Positions 1 to 5,145 of a DNA stretch of 8,763 bases are shown in pieces. How positions within the stretch are numbered: position 1 is the first letter of the stretch; each line of letters starts with the position of its first letter. The notes under the pieces are model-generated. The model was not told the origin of the DNA, did not search any database, and was given only the letters and a program-made list of their open reading frames with translations. The DNA comes from an uncultured Carnobacterium sp. (lineage in GTDB: Bacteria > Bacillota > Bacilli > Lactobacillales > Aerococcaceae). The DNA lies in the NCBI GenBank assembly GCA_937923125.1, contig CALALK010000043.1, positions 1-8,763 on the forward strand, written 5' to 3'. Made by a program: the position numbers and the translations under genes.

Positions 1-1
1 G

Positions 2-97
2 TGGTATACAGGAGACTTTGATGCGACGTACCGCGATGTGACATTGGGGTGCAAGGCGCTCTTAGAACAATTAAAAAAGGAAATTGCATATGAATAA
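2..97 (+). CDS. 3' end of an unidentified protein (partial)
   Basis: An open frame enters from the left edge and ends at TAA 95-97, giving about 31 residues that finish in LLEQLKKEIAYE. The last segment looks like an amphipathic C-terminal helix. The opening WYTGDFDATYRDV is not a motif I can assign to a family, so no function is given. The frame overlaps the ATG of the next gene by 8 bases, and the Shine-Dalgarno of that gene lies inside it. That arrangement is typical of translationally coupled operon genes and supports this being a real coding end. Only the tail is visible, so codon evidence is limited. Confidence 0.5.
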   Translation, partial: WYTGDFDATYRDVTLGCKALLEQLKKEIAYE

Positions 98-1211
98 AGT
101 AAAAAAAGAATGGCTCATCTTAATTGGGATAATTGCCACGGCATTATTAATCGTTCTTAACTTTAGTGCGATTTTGACGTGGATATCTGAATTTATCGGA
201 ATGCTATTCCCGCTTCTAATGGGGATGGTCTTGGCGTTTGTATTAAACGTACCTATGAAACGAATCGAGCAAGGATTGGAGAATCTCAATTTTCCTCAAA
301 AATTCCGCAGAGCCACAGCGATTTTGACGATTATTGTGATTTTGCTATGTATTATCTCGTTGCTATTATGGATTATTACGCCAATGATTGCCGATACGGT
401 TTCGCAGTTGAGCAGTAGCGTCAATCATTTAATAGAAGCCGTTCTAAGATTTGTAAAACGGTCGAACTTGTTGCAATCGAGTGAAGTATCGCAAATTACC
501 GACATGTTAAATCAAAGTAATCTTGTCTCTTCAGTGATTAGCTTCCTTGGCGGATTTACGACAAATATTACGGGAATTTTCTCGAATGTCTTCTCTGTAA
601 TCATGGGAATTTTCTTCATGATTAATATTCTAGCAAGTAAAGAATTGTTAGGGAAAATGAGCTTTAGAATTTTACGTGTGCTTTTACCGAAAGAACAGGT
701 GGAACACATTCGATATGTTGGAGAAGTCGTGATTGATACGTATGACCGCTTCCTGATGAGCCAATTAATTGAGGCGCTGATTGTCGGCGTGATGATTTTT
801 GCAGGGTATTCACTCGCAGGGCTTCCGTACGCTGCGCTAGTCGGTGTGCTGGCAGGGGTCTTCTCGTTCATTCCATACATCGGGCCGTTTATGGCGTGTG
901 GAATCGGAATGCTCTTCATCTTTACGGAAAGTCCGATTCAAGCGCTCATTTCACTTGTCGTCTTTATGATCGTTCAAATAGTGGAAGGAAATGTCGTCTA
1001 TCCGAAGGTTGTCGGCAGTTCCGTTGGTTTGCCAACGATTCTAACCCTTGCTGCTGCGTTAATCGGTGGAAATCTCTTTGGTTTAGTAGGAATGATTTTC
1101 TTCATACCAATTTTTGCCGTGATTTACCGTTTCGTGAAAGAATGGGTGGAGAAACATGAACAAGCTGCTTCAGTGGTAGCTGTAGGAGGTATAATTGATG
1201 AAGAAAATTAG
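90..1211 (+). CDS. AI-2E family transporter (YdbI/YtvI-like membrane permease)
   Basis: This is a 373-residue integral membrane protein of the AI-2E transporter family (PF01594). Members include autoinducer-2 exporters and Na+(Li+)/H+ antiporters, so the substrate cannot be inferred here. Hydrophobic segments lie at roughly residues 8-28, 33-53, 76-98, 158-182, 226-248, 250-270, 282-300 and 325-350, with a polar loop at about 100-150, matching the family's usual eight-helix plan. Family signatures are FIPYIGP at 260-266 and the YPK segment from 304, followed by the Gly-rich stretch SSVGLPTIL...GGNLFGLVGM before the last helix. The ATG at 90 is preferred over an in-frame TTG at 84, because an AAAAAGGA-type ribosome site ends about 8 bases before the ATG. 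The gene overlaps its upstream neighbour by 8 bases and the next gene by 14, so it sits inside a coupled operon. Length is normal for the family. Confidence 0.88.
   Translation: MNKVKKEWLILIGIIATALLIVLNFSAILTWISEFIGMLFPLLMGMVLAFVLNVPMKRIEQGLENLNFPQKFRRATAILTIIVILLCIISLLLWIITPMIADTVSQLSSSVNHLIEAVLRFVKRSNLLQSSEVSQITDMLNQSNLVSSVISFLGGFTTNITGIFSNVFSVIMGIFFMINILASKELLGKMSFRILRVLLPKEQVEHIRYVGEVVIDTYDRFLMSQLIEALIVGVMIFAGYSLAGLPYAALVGVLAGVFSFIPYIGPFMACGIGMLFIFTESPIQALISLVVFMIVQIVEGNVVYPKVVGSSVGLPTILTLAAALIGGNLFGLVGMIFFIPIFAVIYRFVKEWVEKHEQAASVVAVGGIIDEEN
1184..1190 (+). promoter_or_regulatory. Ribosome binding site deciding the start of the DUF308-like gene
   Basis: A full-strength AGGAGGT lies 7 bases before the ATG at 1198 and is embedded in the last codons of the upstream transporter gene. 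It supports the ATG at 1198 rather than the TTG immediately before it (1195), and it implies translational coupling across the 14-base overlap. Confidence 0.85.
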
Positions 1212-2493
1212 TGAACTAGGGATTACAGGGAAAAAGCTCCTAATTGAAGGGATTGCATTCCTTATTGCTGGGGTGTTGCTCCTAATCTACGGACCAAGCT
1301 TCCCAGAATTGATGTTACGTCTGTTTTTAACATTCTTATGGGCTCGTGAACTATGGAATTTCTTGTTCCGTTGGTTTAGTAAGGCGGCGGCAAAAGATCC
1401 ATTATGGCTGAATGTTGCTAAATTTTTCCTTTACGGATTTTTAGCAGGAAATCAATTTTTTATCTCGCTTCCGATTGCGATTGTCAGTATCTTGATGGGG
1501 CTTAACGAAGTGATGAAAGCGGCCACTAGTGGCGTAACATACTATATTTATGTCAAAGACGGTATCCGTCCGCGACTGCGCTTGCTCATTGATACCATTT
1601 GGCTCTCAGTTGTCGGGGTAGCGACTTTACTGGCTCTTGGGGGCGACGGCAACTTACAAATGTTCTTCCTTGCGCTTTATTTCATCGGGCTTGGGACTAG
1701 TAACATTCGTGACGGATGGTTTTTCGAGGCCGAAGTTGGAAAGAAAGTCCTTCGCAGACGCTTGCGTCGTGGGATGCCACTCGTATTTGCTGCACTGATT
1801 CCTCGTGTAACCTTGCAGAAAATCAATGATGCGTTGGAACTTGGCGAAGGCGAAACGGCTTCAGAAATTTACGACCGTGCTAAAGAAAATGCCGAACCAA
1901 ACTTAGAAATGTTTATTCACGTCACAAAAGACGGATTTGGGGCAATCGGGCATGTCGACCTGTGTTACAAGGGCCGAATTATTTCGTTCGGGAACTACGA
2001 TACGAATTCAGAGCGCCTCTTTGGAACGATGGGAGACGGGGTACTTTTTAGTGCCGACCGTGAAAAATACATTGAATTTTGTAAACGCGAAAACCATAAG
2101 ACCTTACTGGGTTATGGCCTCGCCTTGTCTCCGGAACAACTTGCGGCCATCGATAAGGAAATCGCTAAACTGATGTCGCTGACAGTGCCTTGGGATCCAC
2201 CAAAAACCGTGAAACCGAAGCGCCCTGGAATCGACAAAGAAGAACCGATGTATGCCTACAAGTTAAAACAAGAAGCAGATGCACGCTTGTATAAATTTAC
2301 CTCTTCAAAATTCAAGACGTATTTTGTGATGAGTACCAACTGCGTACTGCTAGCCGATACGATTGTCGGAACAGCAGGAACAGATATTTTAAGCGCCCGA
2401 GGGTTTATTTCCCCAGGGACGTACCAAGATTACTTAGATAAGGAGTTTGAGAGACCGCATAGTCTAGTCGTGACGAAGCGCGTCTATCAGTAA
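1198..2493 (+). CDS. DUF308/HdeD-like membrane protein with C-terminal papain-like (DUF4105/NlpC-P60-type) domain
   Basis: This 431-residue protein has two parts. Residues 1-175 hold six hydrophobic segments (about 14-32, 36-58, 70-86, 88-105, 129-148 and 153-170) with short basic turns, the pattern of HdeD/DUF308 acid-stress membrane proteins. An Arg/Lys-rich stretch at 182-191 (KKVLRRRLRR) follows, and by the positive-inside rule it places the rest in the cytosol. In the C-terminal half I see GAIGHVDLCYKG with His252, then SFGNYD, a helix SPEQLAAIDKEI, and a late FVMSTNCVLLADTIVG with Asn381-Cys382, followed by SPGTYQDYL. A His before a late Asn-Cys pair, plus the closing Pro-Gly-x-Tyr segment, resembles circularly permuted papain-fold enzymes such as DUF4105/Lnb and the LRAT/YiiX groups. 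That reading is inference; the exact family and activity are unknown. The gene overlaps the transporter by 14 bases and tadA starts 4 bases after its stop, so it belongs to the same operon. Confidence 0.72.
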   Translation: MKKISELGITGKKLLIEGIAFLIAGVLLLIYGPSFPELMLRLFLTFLWARELWNFLFRWFSKAAAKDPLWLNVAKFFLYGFLAGNQFFISLPIAIVSILMGLNEVMKAATSGVTYYIYVKDGIRPRLRLLIDTIWLSVVGVATLLALGGDGNLQMFFLALYFIGLGTSNIRDGWFFEAEVGKKVLRRRLRRGMPLVFAALIPRVTLQKINDALELGEGETASEIYDRAKENAEPNLEMFIHVTKDGFGAIGHVDLCYKGRIISFGNYDTNSERLFGTMGDGVLFSADREKYIEFCKRENHKTLLGYGLALSPEQLAAIDKEIAKLMSLTVPWDPPKTVKPKRPGIDKEEPMYAYKLKQEADARLYKFTSSKFKTYFVMSTNCVLLADTIVGTAGTDILSARGFISPGTYQDYLDKEFERPHSLVVTKRVYQ

Positions 2494-2497
2494 GAAC

Positions 2498-3004
2498 ATG
2501 GAACTTCAGGAAAAAGAATTCTTTATGAGGGAAGCGTTGAAGGAAGCGCAGAAAGCCTATGACCAAGCGGAAGTGCCAATCGGGGCGGTAGTCGTCTTGA
2601 ATGGTGAAATCATCGGGCGTGGCCATAACTTACGCGAAAAGGAACAAGACGCCACGCTACACGCTGAAATTAAAGCGATTCGCCAAGCCAACCAGCACCT
2701 TGGAAGCTGGCGACTCGAAGACTGCGAACTCTTCGTGACCTTGGAACCTTGTCCGATGTGTAGCGGAGCGATGATTCTCGCACGCCTCAAAAAGGTCACG
2801 TTCGGCGCCTTTGACCCAAAAGCTGGCACAGCCGGCACCTTTATGAACCTCCTTCAAGACGAGCGGTTCAACCATCAAGTCGAAGTCGAGCAAGGCATCT
2901 TAGAAGACGAATGCAAAGAAATTTTGCAAACCTTCTTCAAAGGCCTTCGTGAACGCAACAAACAACGAAAACTAGAAGCAAAAGAAGCACAGCTCCCCGA
3001 ATAG
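2498..3004 (+). CDS. tadA: tRNA-specific adenosine deaminase TadA
   Basis: TadA deaminates adenosine-34 to inosine in tRNA-Arg(ACG), letting one tRNA read CGU, CGC and CGA. The 168-residue protein has the cytidine/deoxycytidylate deaminase fold. The zinc ligand and proton shuttle are His55 and Glu57 in HAEIKAI. The other two zinc ligands are Cys85 and Cys88 in LEPCPMCSGAM. The typical FGAFDPKAGTAGTFMNLL and ERFNHQ segments follow, and the length is usual. The start at 2498 gives an N-terminus (MELQEKEFFMREALKEA) that resembles other Gram-positive TadA proteins. It has little Shine-Dalgarno and lies 4 bases after the previous stop, so reinitiation is likely. An in-frame ATG at 2525, with AGGAAA upstream, is the alternative. 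The last codons form the left arm of a terminator. In Bacillus subtilis tadA also lies just before the SRP RNA gene and dnaX, as here. Confidence 0.96.
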   Translation: MELQEKEFFMREALKEAQKAYDQAEVPIGAVVVLNGEIIGRGHNLREKEQDATLHAEIKAIRQANQHLGSWRLEDCELFVTLEPCPMCSGAMILARLKKVTFGAFDPKAGTAGTFMNLLQDERFNHQVEVEQGILEDECKEILQTFFKGLRERNKQRKLEAKEAQLPE

Positions 3005-3019
3005 GGGCTGTGCTTTTTT
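2986..3019 (+). terminator. Rho-independent terminator embedded in the tadA 3' end
   Basis: AGCACAG and CCCC pair with GGGG and CTGTGCT, with a two-base CT bulge, around a loop GAATA, followed by six T. The hairpin includes the tadA stop codon in its loop region. It closes the operon that starts left of the window. Confidence 0.9.
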
Positions 3020-3081
3020 ATAAAGAATGTTTATGAATTGATTAGAGTTTGTTTAGGAATAGCCAGAAGTGGTTTGGGATA

Positions 3082-3090
3082 TGCTAAAAT
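3082..3090 (+). promoter_or_regulatory. Possible extended -10 promoter for the TipC-like gene
   Basis: TG-C-TAAAAT forms an extended -10 about 44 bases before the GTG start. No good -35 hexamer lies 16-18 bases upstream, so the call rests on the extended -10 and on the terminator just before it, which makes a new promoter necessary. Confidence 0.4.
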
Positions 3091-3133
3091 CACCTTAAGC
3101 TTTTAAAATAAAGAAGATAAGAGGATCCCCAAA

Positions 3134-3769
3134 GTGAAAAAGAAGAAAATTACAATCGCCATTATAGTTTTGATAGCACTATCTTTACTAGGATTTCTAA
3201 ACTATAAGAATCAGCGAATTCATAATATCTTTGATGAAATTTATTATGAAGAGGATGACTATCGTTCGGTTGAGCAATTATTTAGGAAAAGAGCTTTTAG
3301 CAAAATCAAAGATATAAAATTCTATGATAATAATTCAGAAGATTTTTATCAACATCGAGTGGATTATCAAGAAAGTCAATTACCAAGAAATATAACGTCA
3401 TTATCATATAGTTTCCATTTTTCGGATTCTAAGGTGCCCTATTTTATATTAGAAATACGAAAAAAACTAGCAAATGCTAAAGTAACAATTAATATAGACT
3501 ACCAATATTTTCCAGATAATAAAACGTTAGAAAAAAATATGTGGTATTTTGATGGCAAGACTGACATTTATGCGAAAGAAAAAATAGAGGACTATCTAAA
3601 ACAAAATGGGACTTCATTGGACGAGGTTCAGAGTGAATTTGATAGAGTTTTAAAAGAAAAGATATTGTCAGACTGGACTACGATTTATCCGAGTCGTTTC
3701 ACTTCTACAAATTGGGGAGAAGTCGATGTGAAAGAGTACTGGGAACAAAGAATTGTACCCCCAAAATAG
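3134..3769 (+). CDS. Membrane-anchored protein, candidate TipC-family immunity protein
   Basis: This is a 211-residue protein with a basic N-terminus (KKKK), one hydrophobic segment at about residues 7-24 and no lipobox, then a hydrophilic, Tyr/Asp/Lys-rich domain. It should therefore be anchored in the membrane with its body outside. FDEIYYEE just after the membrane segment (33-40), a middle section rich in beta-strand-like sequence, and a Trp-containing C-terminus with SRF and a following WGEV resemble, from memory, the TipC family. TipC proteins protect streptococci from TelC, a lipid II phosphatase delivered by type VII secretion, by acting outside the cell. The match is a recollection of motifs, not a search result. 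No toxin or secretion gene is visible here, so this would be an orphan immunity gene. The start is GTG, with GAGGA 8 bases upstream. The gene is far AT-richer than its neighbours (13 G+C in bases 3301-3360, against 27 in bases 6961-7020 of helD), suggesting acquisition by transfer. Confidence 0.5.
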   Translation: MKKKKITIAIIVLIALSLLGFLNYKNQRIHNIFDEIYYEEDDYRSVEQLFRKRAFSKIKDIKFYDNNSEDFYQHRVDYQESQLPRNITSLSYSFHFSDSKVPYFILEIRKKLANAKVTINIDYQYFPDNKTLEKNMWYFDGKTDIYAKEKIEDYLKQNGTSLDEVQSEFDRVLKEKILSDWTTIYPSRFTSTNWGEVDVKEYWEQRIVPPK

Positions 3770-3826
3770 GGTTTTCTTATTATAACCCGTGACTTTAGTA
3801 ATGACAATCAATGACAAAAGTGCCTG

Positions 3827-3853
3827 TTGTACGACTCCTTAAAATGATTTAAT
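3827..3853 (+). promoter_or_regulatory. Probable promoter of the 74-residue gene
   Basis: TTGTAC (3827-3832) serves as -35 and TTTAAT (3848-3853) as -10, with TG one base before it (3845-3846), making an extended -10. The 15-base spacer is short, which an extended -10 can tolerate. The promoter lies between the arms of the inverted repeat at 3835-3878. Confidence 0.42.
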
Positions 3854-3878
3854 AAAGACAAGGAAAACAGTTAAGGAG
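3835..3878 (+). repeat. Inverted repeat bracketing the promoter -10 and the ribosome site
   Basis: CTCCTTAA (3835-3842) and TTAAGGAG (3871-3878) are perfect 8-base complements separated by 28 bases. Allowing one bulged base, they extend to CG(A)CTCCTTAA and TTAAGGAGCG. The right arm is the Shine-Dalgarno of the 74-residue gene. If transcription starts after the -10 at 3848, the left arm is not in the mRNA, so the repeat would act as a DNA operator. If a longer transcript exists, it would hide the ribosome site. Confidence 0.5.
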
Positions 3879-3886
3879 CGATTCAC

Positions 3887-4111
3887 ATGAAAATCAACAT
3901 CAAAAAACAAGACACAAACCAACTTACAAAAGACCTAATGGTTATAGCGCTCGTCGTTAATGCATTAGCCCTTGTCATGCACTTGGTTCTAAACATTTTT
4001 ACAGGCCAAGCATTAATCCCTGTAATCACAAGCCAATTTATCTTTATCCTCCTCCCAATTATGTACCTAGCAGAGGATGCTAAGAAAAATAAAAAAGCAG
4101 ACCACCGATAA
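3887..4111 (+). CDS. Small hypothetical membrane protein (74 aa, two predicted helices)
   Basis: I do not recognise this family. The 74-residue product starts with a polar, Lys/Gln-rich stretch (residues 1-16), has two hydrophobic helices at about 17-38 and 42-62 joined by a short NIFTGQ turn, and ends in a highly charged tail (EDAKKNKKADHR). The basic tail suggests both ends are cytosolic. Coding is supported by a strong AAGGAG 8 bases before the ATG and by a plausible promoter. Size and topology would suit a bacteriocin-immunity-like protein, a small regulatory membrane peptide or a membrane-targeted toxin, but nothing in the sequence decides between these. It stands alone, with about 100 noncoding bases on each side and a probable separate promoter for the next gene. 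Confidence 0.7.
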   Translation: MKINIKKQDTNQLTKDLMVIALVVNALALVMHLVLNIFTGQALIPVITSQFIFILLPIMYLAEDAKKNKKADHR

Positions 4112-4128
4112 ATTGCTAAGAAGGACTA

Positions 4129-4155
4129 TTCATAGATGATTTCTAGGAGTATAAT
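4129..4155 (+). promoter_or_regulatory. Possible promoter of the 64-residue gene
   Basis: A perfect TATAAT at 4150-4155 is followed by about 60 bases of AT-rich leader. The best -35 is TTCATA at 4129-4134, with a short 15-base spacer, so the -10 carries most of the weight. Confidence 0.42.
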
Positions 4156-4218
4156 TGGTGTATAGATAAATAATAAATTATGAGATTTTACCACGTTGTT
4201 TAAGGGGTGGAATAGGAT

Positions 4219-4413
4219 ATGTCAAAATTAACTTATGGAATTTTCTTAGGTTCAATTTTAGGTTTGTTTTTGTCAATTGTAGTTTATTTCTTTGCGCCTG
4301 ATTTATATCCGGTTTATCCGAATGTGCTTTCGGTATTCTTCTTTATAGCTGTGGCTTCAGCTATCTTGATGGTTATTTTCAAAAAATTAAAATACAAAAA
4401 CCACTCTGAATAG
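4219..4413 (+). CDS. Small hypothetical membrane protein (64 aa, two predicted helices)
   Basis: This is an unrecognised 64-residue protein, almost entirely hydrophobic. One helix spans about residues 5-25 and includes a small-residue GxxxGxxLG-like pattern that could pack helices. A Pro/Tyr-rich turn (APDLYPVYP, 26-34) and a second helix at about 36-54 follow, and the tail is basic (KKLKYKNHSE). ATG at 4219 follows AAGGGGTGG with a spacing of about 8 bases, and a TATAAT box lies upstream. The coding end overlaps a strong terminator, which fits a single-gene transcript. Its topology parallels that of the 74-residue gene upstream, but the sequences do not look homologous. No function is proposed. 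Confidence 0.68.
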   Translation: MSKLTYGIFLGSILGLFLSIVVYFFAPDLYPVYPNVLSVFFFIAVASAILMVIFKKLKYKNHSE

Positions 4414-4424
4414 AGTGGTTTTTT
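4396..4424 (+). terminator. Rho-independent terminator overlapping the 64-residue gene
   Basis: AACCACTCT (4399-4407) and AGAGTGGTT (4412-4420) form a perfect 9-bp stem around GAAT. Flanking A and T runs extend it and supply the T-tract. The gene's TAG stop lies partly in the loop, as at the end of tadA. Confidence 0.92.
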
Positions 4425-4470
4425 CAGTAAATAAAAATCCCCAATCCCCGAGGCACATAGTGAATGTTAG

Positions 4471-4504
4471 GATAGCTTTTCCTTCTGGAGAGACTATCTT
4501 TTTT
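4471..4504 (+). terminator. Orphan terminator-like hairpin
   Basis: GATAG...CTATC closes a stem of about 12 positions. The inner TTTTCC/GGAGAG pairing includes two G-U pairs and there is one C-A mismatch. The loop is TTCT, followed by six T and then AG. No gene precedes it after the terminator at 4396-4424, so it either backs up that terminator or ends a short RNA. AGAGAC (4489-4494) can also pair with GTCTCT (4508-4513), a competing fold. Confidence 0.6.
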
Positions 4505-4637
4505 AGTGTCTCTTTTGCCATCCCTCGGCACGGTTTTATTTTAGAAAACAAAGCAGATTCCCTTGAAAAAGAAACACCACATAGCAAAGTACGAACTCCA
4601 TCGTTTGCGGTAGGGAGCAGACATGTTCTTTCTTCAC

Positions 4638-4831
4638 GTTGATTTCGGAGAAGCTTGCGGATTTTATAATCGCAGTAACGGGGAATCGCATCGAATGTGA
4701 ATTATGCGGAGTAGGAACTCGTTCCGTACTCCGCATTTGAAGCTTCGAAGGTGAGAGACTCATGGAGGCTCGAACCGGTGCCCTGTAACAGCGATTATAA
4801 AAATAATCCGCAAGCATTCGAAGAAATCAAC
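4638..4831. repeat. Long imperfect inverted repeat: candidate structured RNA or MITE-like element
   Basis: The left arm 4638-4683 pairs with the right arm 4781-4831. Perfect blocks are GTTGATTTC/GAAATCAAC (9 bp), GAA/TTC, GCTTGCGGATT/AATCCGCAAGC (11 bp) and TTATAATCGC/GCGATTATAA (10 bp). A four-base bulge (4801-4804) lies on the right, and pairing continues through A-A mismatches to a GGG/CCC end. Inside is a second hairpin, ATGCGGAGTA with GGAA pairing TTCC and TACTCCGCAT (4704-4733), around CTCG. The 3' side of the inner bubble can form a small CTC-ATG-GAG hairpin (4759-4767). The outline (closing stem, bubble, apical stem, about 190 nt) recalls 6S RNA, but I see no promoter on either strand and cannot match a family. 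Clear target-site duplications for a MITE are also absent. Confidence 0.6.
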
Positions 4832-4850
4832 ACCCGCAAGGGTGCGCTTT
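4831..4850 (+). terminator. Weak terminator-like hairpin after the long inverted repeat
   Basis: CACCC-GCAA-GGGTG is a 5-bp stem with a GNRA tetraloop, followed by CGC and a short T-run. It abuts the long repeat and shares its last base with it. The stem is short, so efficiency is doubtful. Confidence 0.35.
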
Positions 4851-4919
4851 TAAGAAGAGAGAACTATGTATGGATTACTCCCAGCATCTAACCACAAAAA
4901 CCAATTGGGATAGCCCCAT

Positions 4920-4945
4920 CCGCACTCTTGCTGTGGAGCGGTTTT
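4920..4945 (+). terminator. Possible weak terminator upstream of ffs
   Basis: CCGC (4920-4923) and GCGG (4938-4941) form a short stem with mismatched interior pairs, followed by TTTT. A second hairpin, CAAGCA/TGCTTG (4960-4976) with CTTTT after it, overlaps the ffs -35. Either could insulate ffs from upstream transcription; neither is strong. Confidence 0.3.
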
Positions 4946-4973
4946 GTTAATTTCTTTTTCAAGCAAAATCTGC

Positions 4974-5002
4974 TTGCTTTTCGAGGAGAAGTTTTGTATA
5001 AT
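4974..5002 (+). promoter_or_regulatory. Promoter of the SRP RNA gene
   Basis: TTGCTT (-35, 4974-4979) and TATAAT (-10, 4997-5002) are separated by exactly 17 bases. The predicted start is near 5008-5010, at the beginning of the SRP RNA stem. This is the best sigma-A promoter in the window. Confidence 0.85.
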
Positions 5003-5008
5003 AATACG

Positions 5009-5101
5009 TGCCGTTAGGCCGTATGGCAATAGCGAACTTATGAATCGAGTCAGGTCCGGAAGGAAGCAGCTATAAGTAACGTTCGCTATGTGCTGTATGT
5101 A
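5009..5101 (+). ncRNA. ffs: Signal recognition particle RNA (small bacterial type, 4.5S-like)
   Basis: This RNA binds Ffh, and the particle targets nascent membrane proteins to FtsY and SecYEG. The hallmark helix-8 sequence is present: GTCAGGTCC, then the GGAA tetraloop (5058-5061), then GGAAGCAGC. The flanking stem is clear: ATAGCGAAC (5029-5037) pairs with GTTCGCTAT (5081-5089), with TTAT/ATAA nearer the loop. Pairing continues outward between about 5020-5028 and 5091-5099. The hairpin-only shape marks the short type, without the Alu-like domain of Bacillus. The 5' end is set from the promoter; the 3' end is approximate, because the primary transcript probably runs to the terminator at 5116-5145 and is trimmed. 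The position between tadA and dnaX matches the order in Bacillus subtilis. Confidence 0.95.
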
Positions 5102-5115
5102 CATAGAAGAAGAAT

Positions 5116-5145
5116 CAGGCTGGACCAACGGTTCAGCCTGTTTTT
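5116..5145 (+). terminator. Rho-independent terminator of ffs
   Basis: CAGGCTG (5116-5122) pairs with CAGCCTG (5134-5140). GACC/GGTT extends the stem to 11 bp around AAC, and five T follow. It stands only 35 bases before the helD start codon. Confidence 0.93.

Larger units (their letters stand above)
4425..4996. other. Noncoding stretch without a credible protein gene
   Basis: Short open frames exist here on both strands, but none has a ribosome site, a convincing start or recognisable protein character, and several run through hairpins. What the stretch does hold is an orphan terminator-like hairpin near 4471-4504, a long imperfect inverted repeat at 4638-4831, a small GNRA-loop hairpin right after it, and weak hairpins at 4920-4945 and 4960-4976 before the ffs promoter. 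Confidence 0.7.

Noticed and set aside
84..89. TTG start two codons upstream for the AI-2E transporter
   Set aside because: It would lie too close to the ribosome site; the ATG at 90 has the right spacing.
3769..3788. Hairpin GGGTT...AACCC just after the TipC-like gene as a terminator
   Set aside because: Only 5 bp with a 10-base loop and no T-tract, so it is too weak to call.
3798..3817. Direct repeat AATGACAA twice as a possible CRISPR or operator repeat
   Set aside because: Two short copies only, with no spacer pattern and no further copies nearby.
4415..4642. Plus-strand open frame of 75 codons starting at GTG
   Set aside because: It starts inside the terminator of the previous gene, has no ribosome site, runs through the orphan terminator hairpin and has no recognisable protein character.
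4767..4776. Minus-strand GGTTCGAGCC resembling a tRNA T-arm
   Set aside because: No T-stem of 5 bp, anticodon arm, acceptor stem or CCA can be built around it.
4536..4817. Minus-strand open frame of 93 codons across the long inverted repeat
   Set aside because: Much of it is one arm and the loop of the hairpin. There is no ribosome site and the composition is not protein-like, so it is more likely a chance frame.
4638..4831. Known riboswitch, tmRNA or RNase P RNA in the long hairpin
   Set aside because: None of the conserved core motifs of these RNAs that I know could be found, and no downstream gene is suitably placed for a riboswitch.
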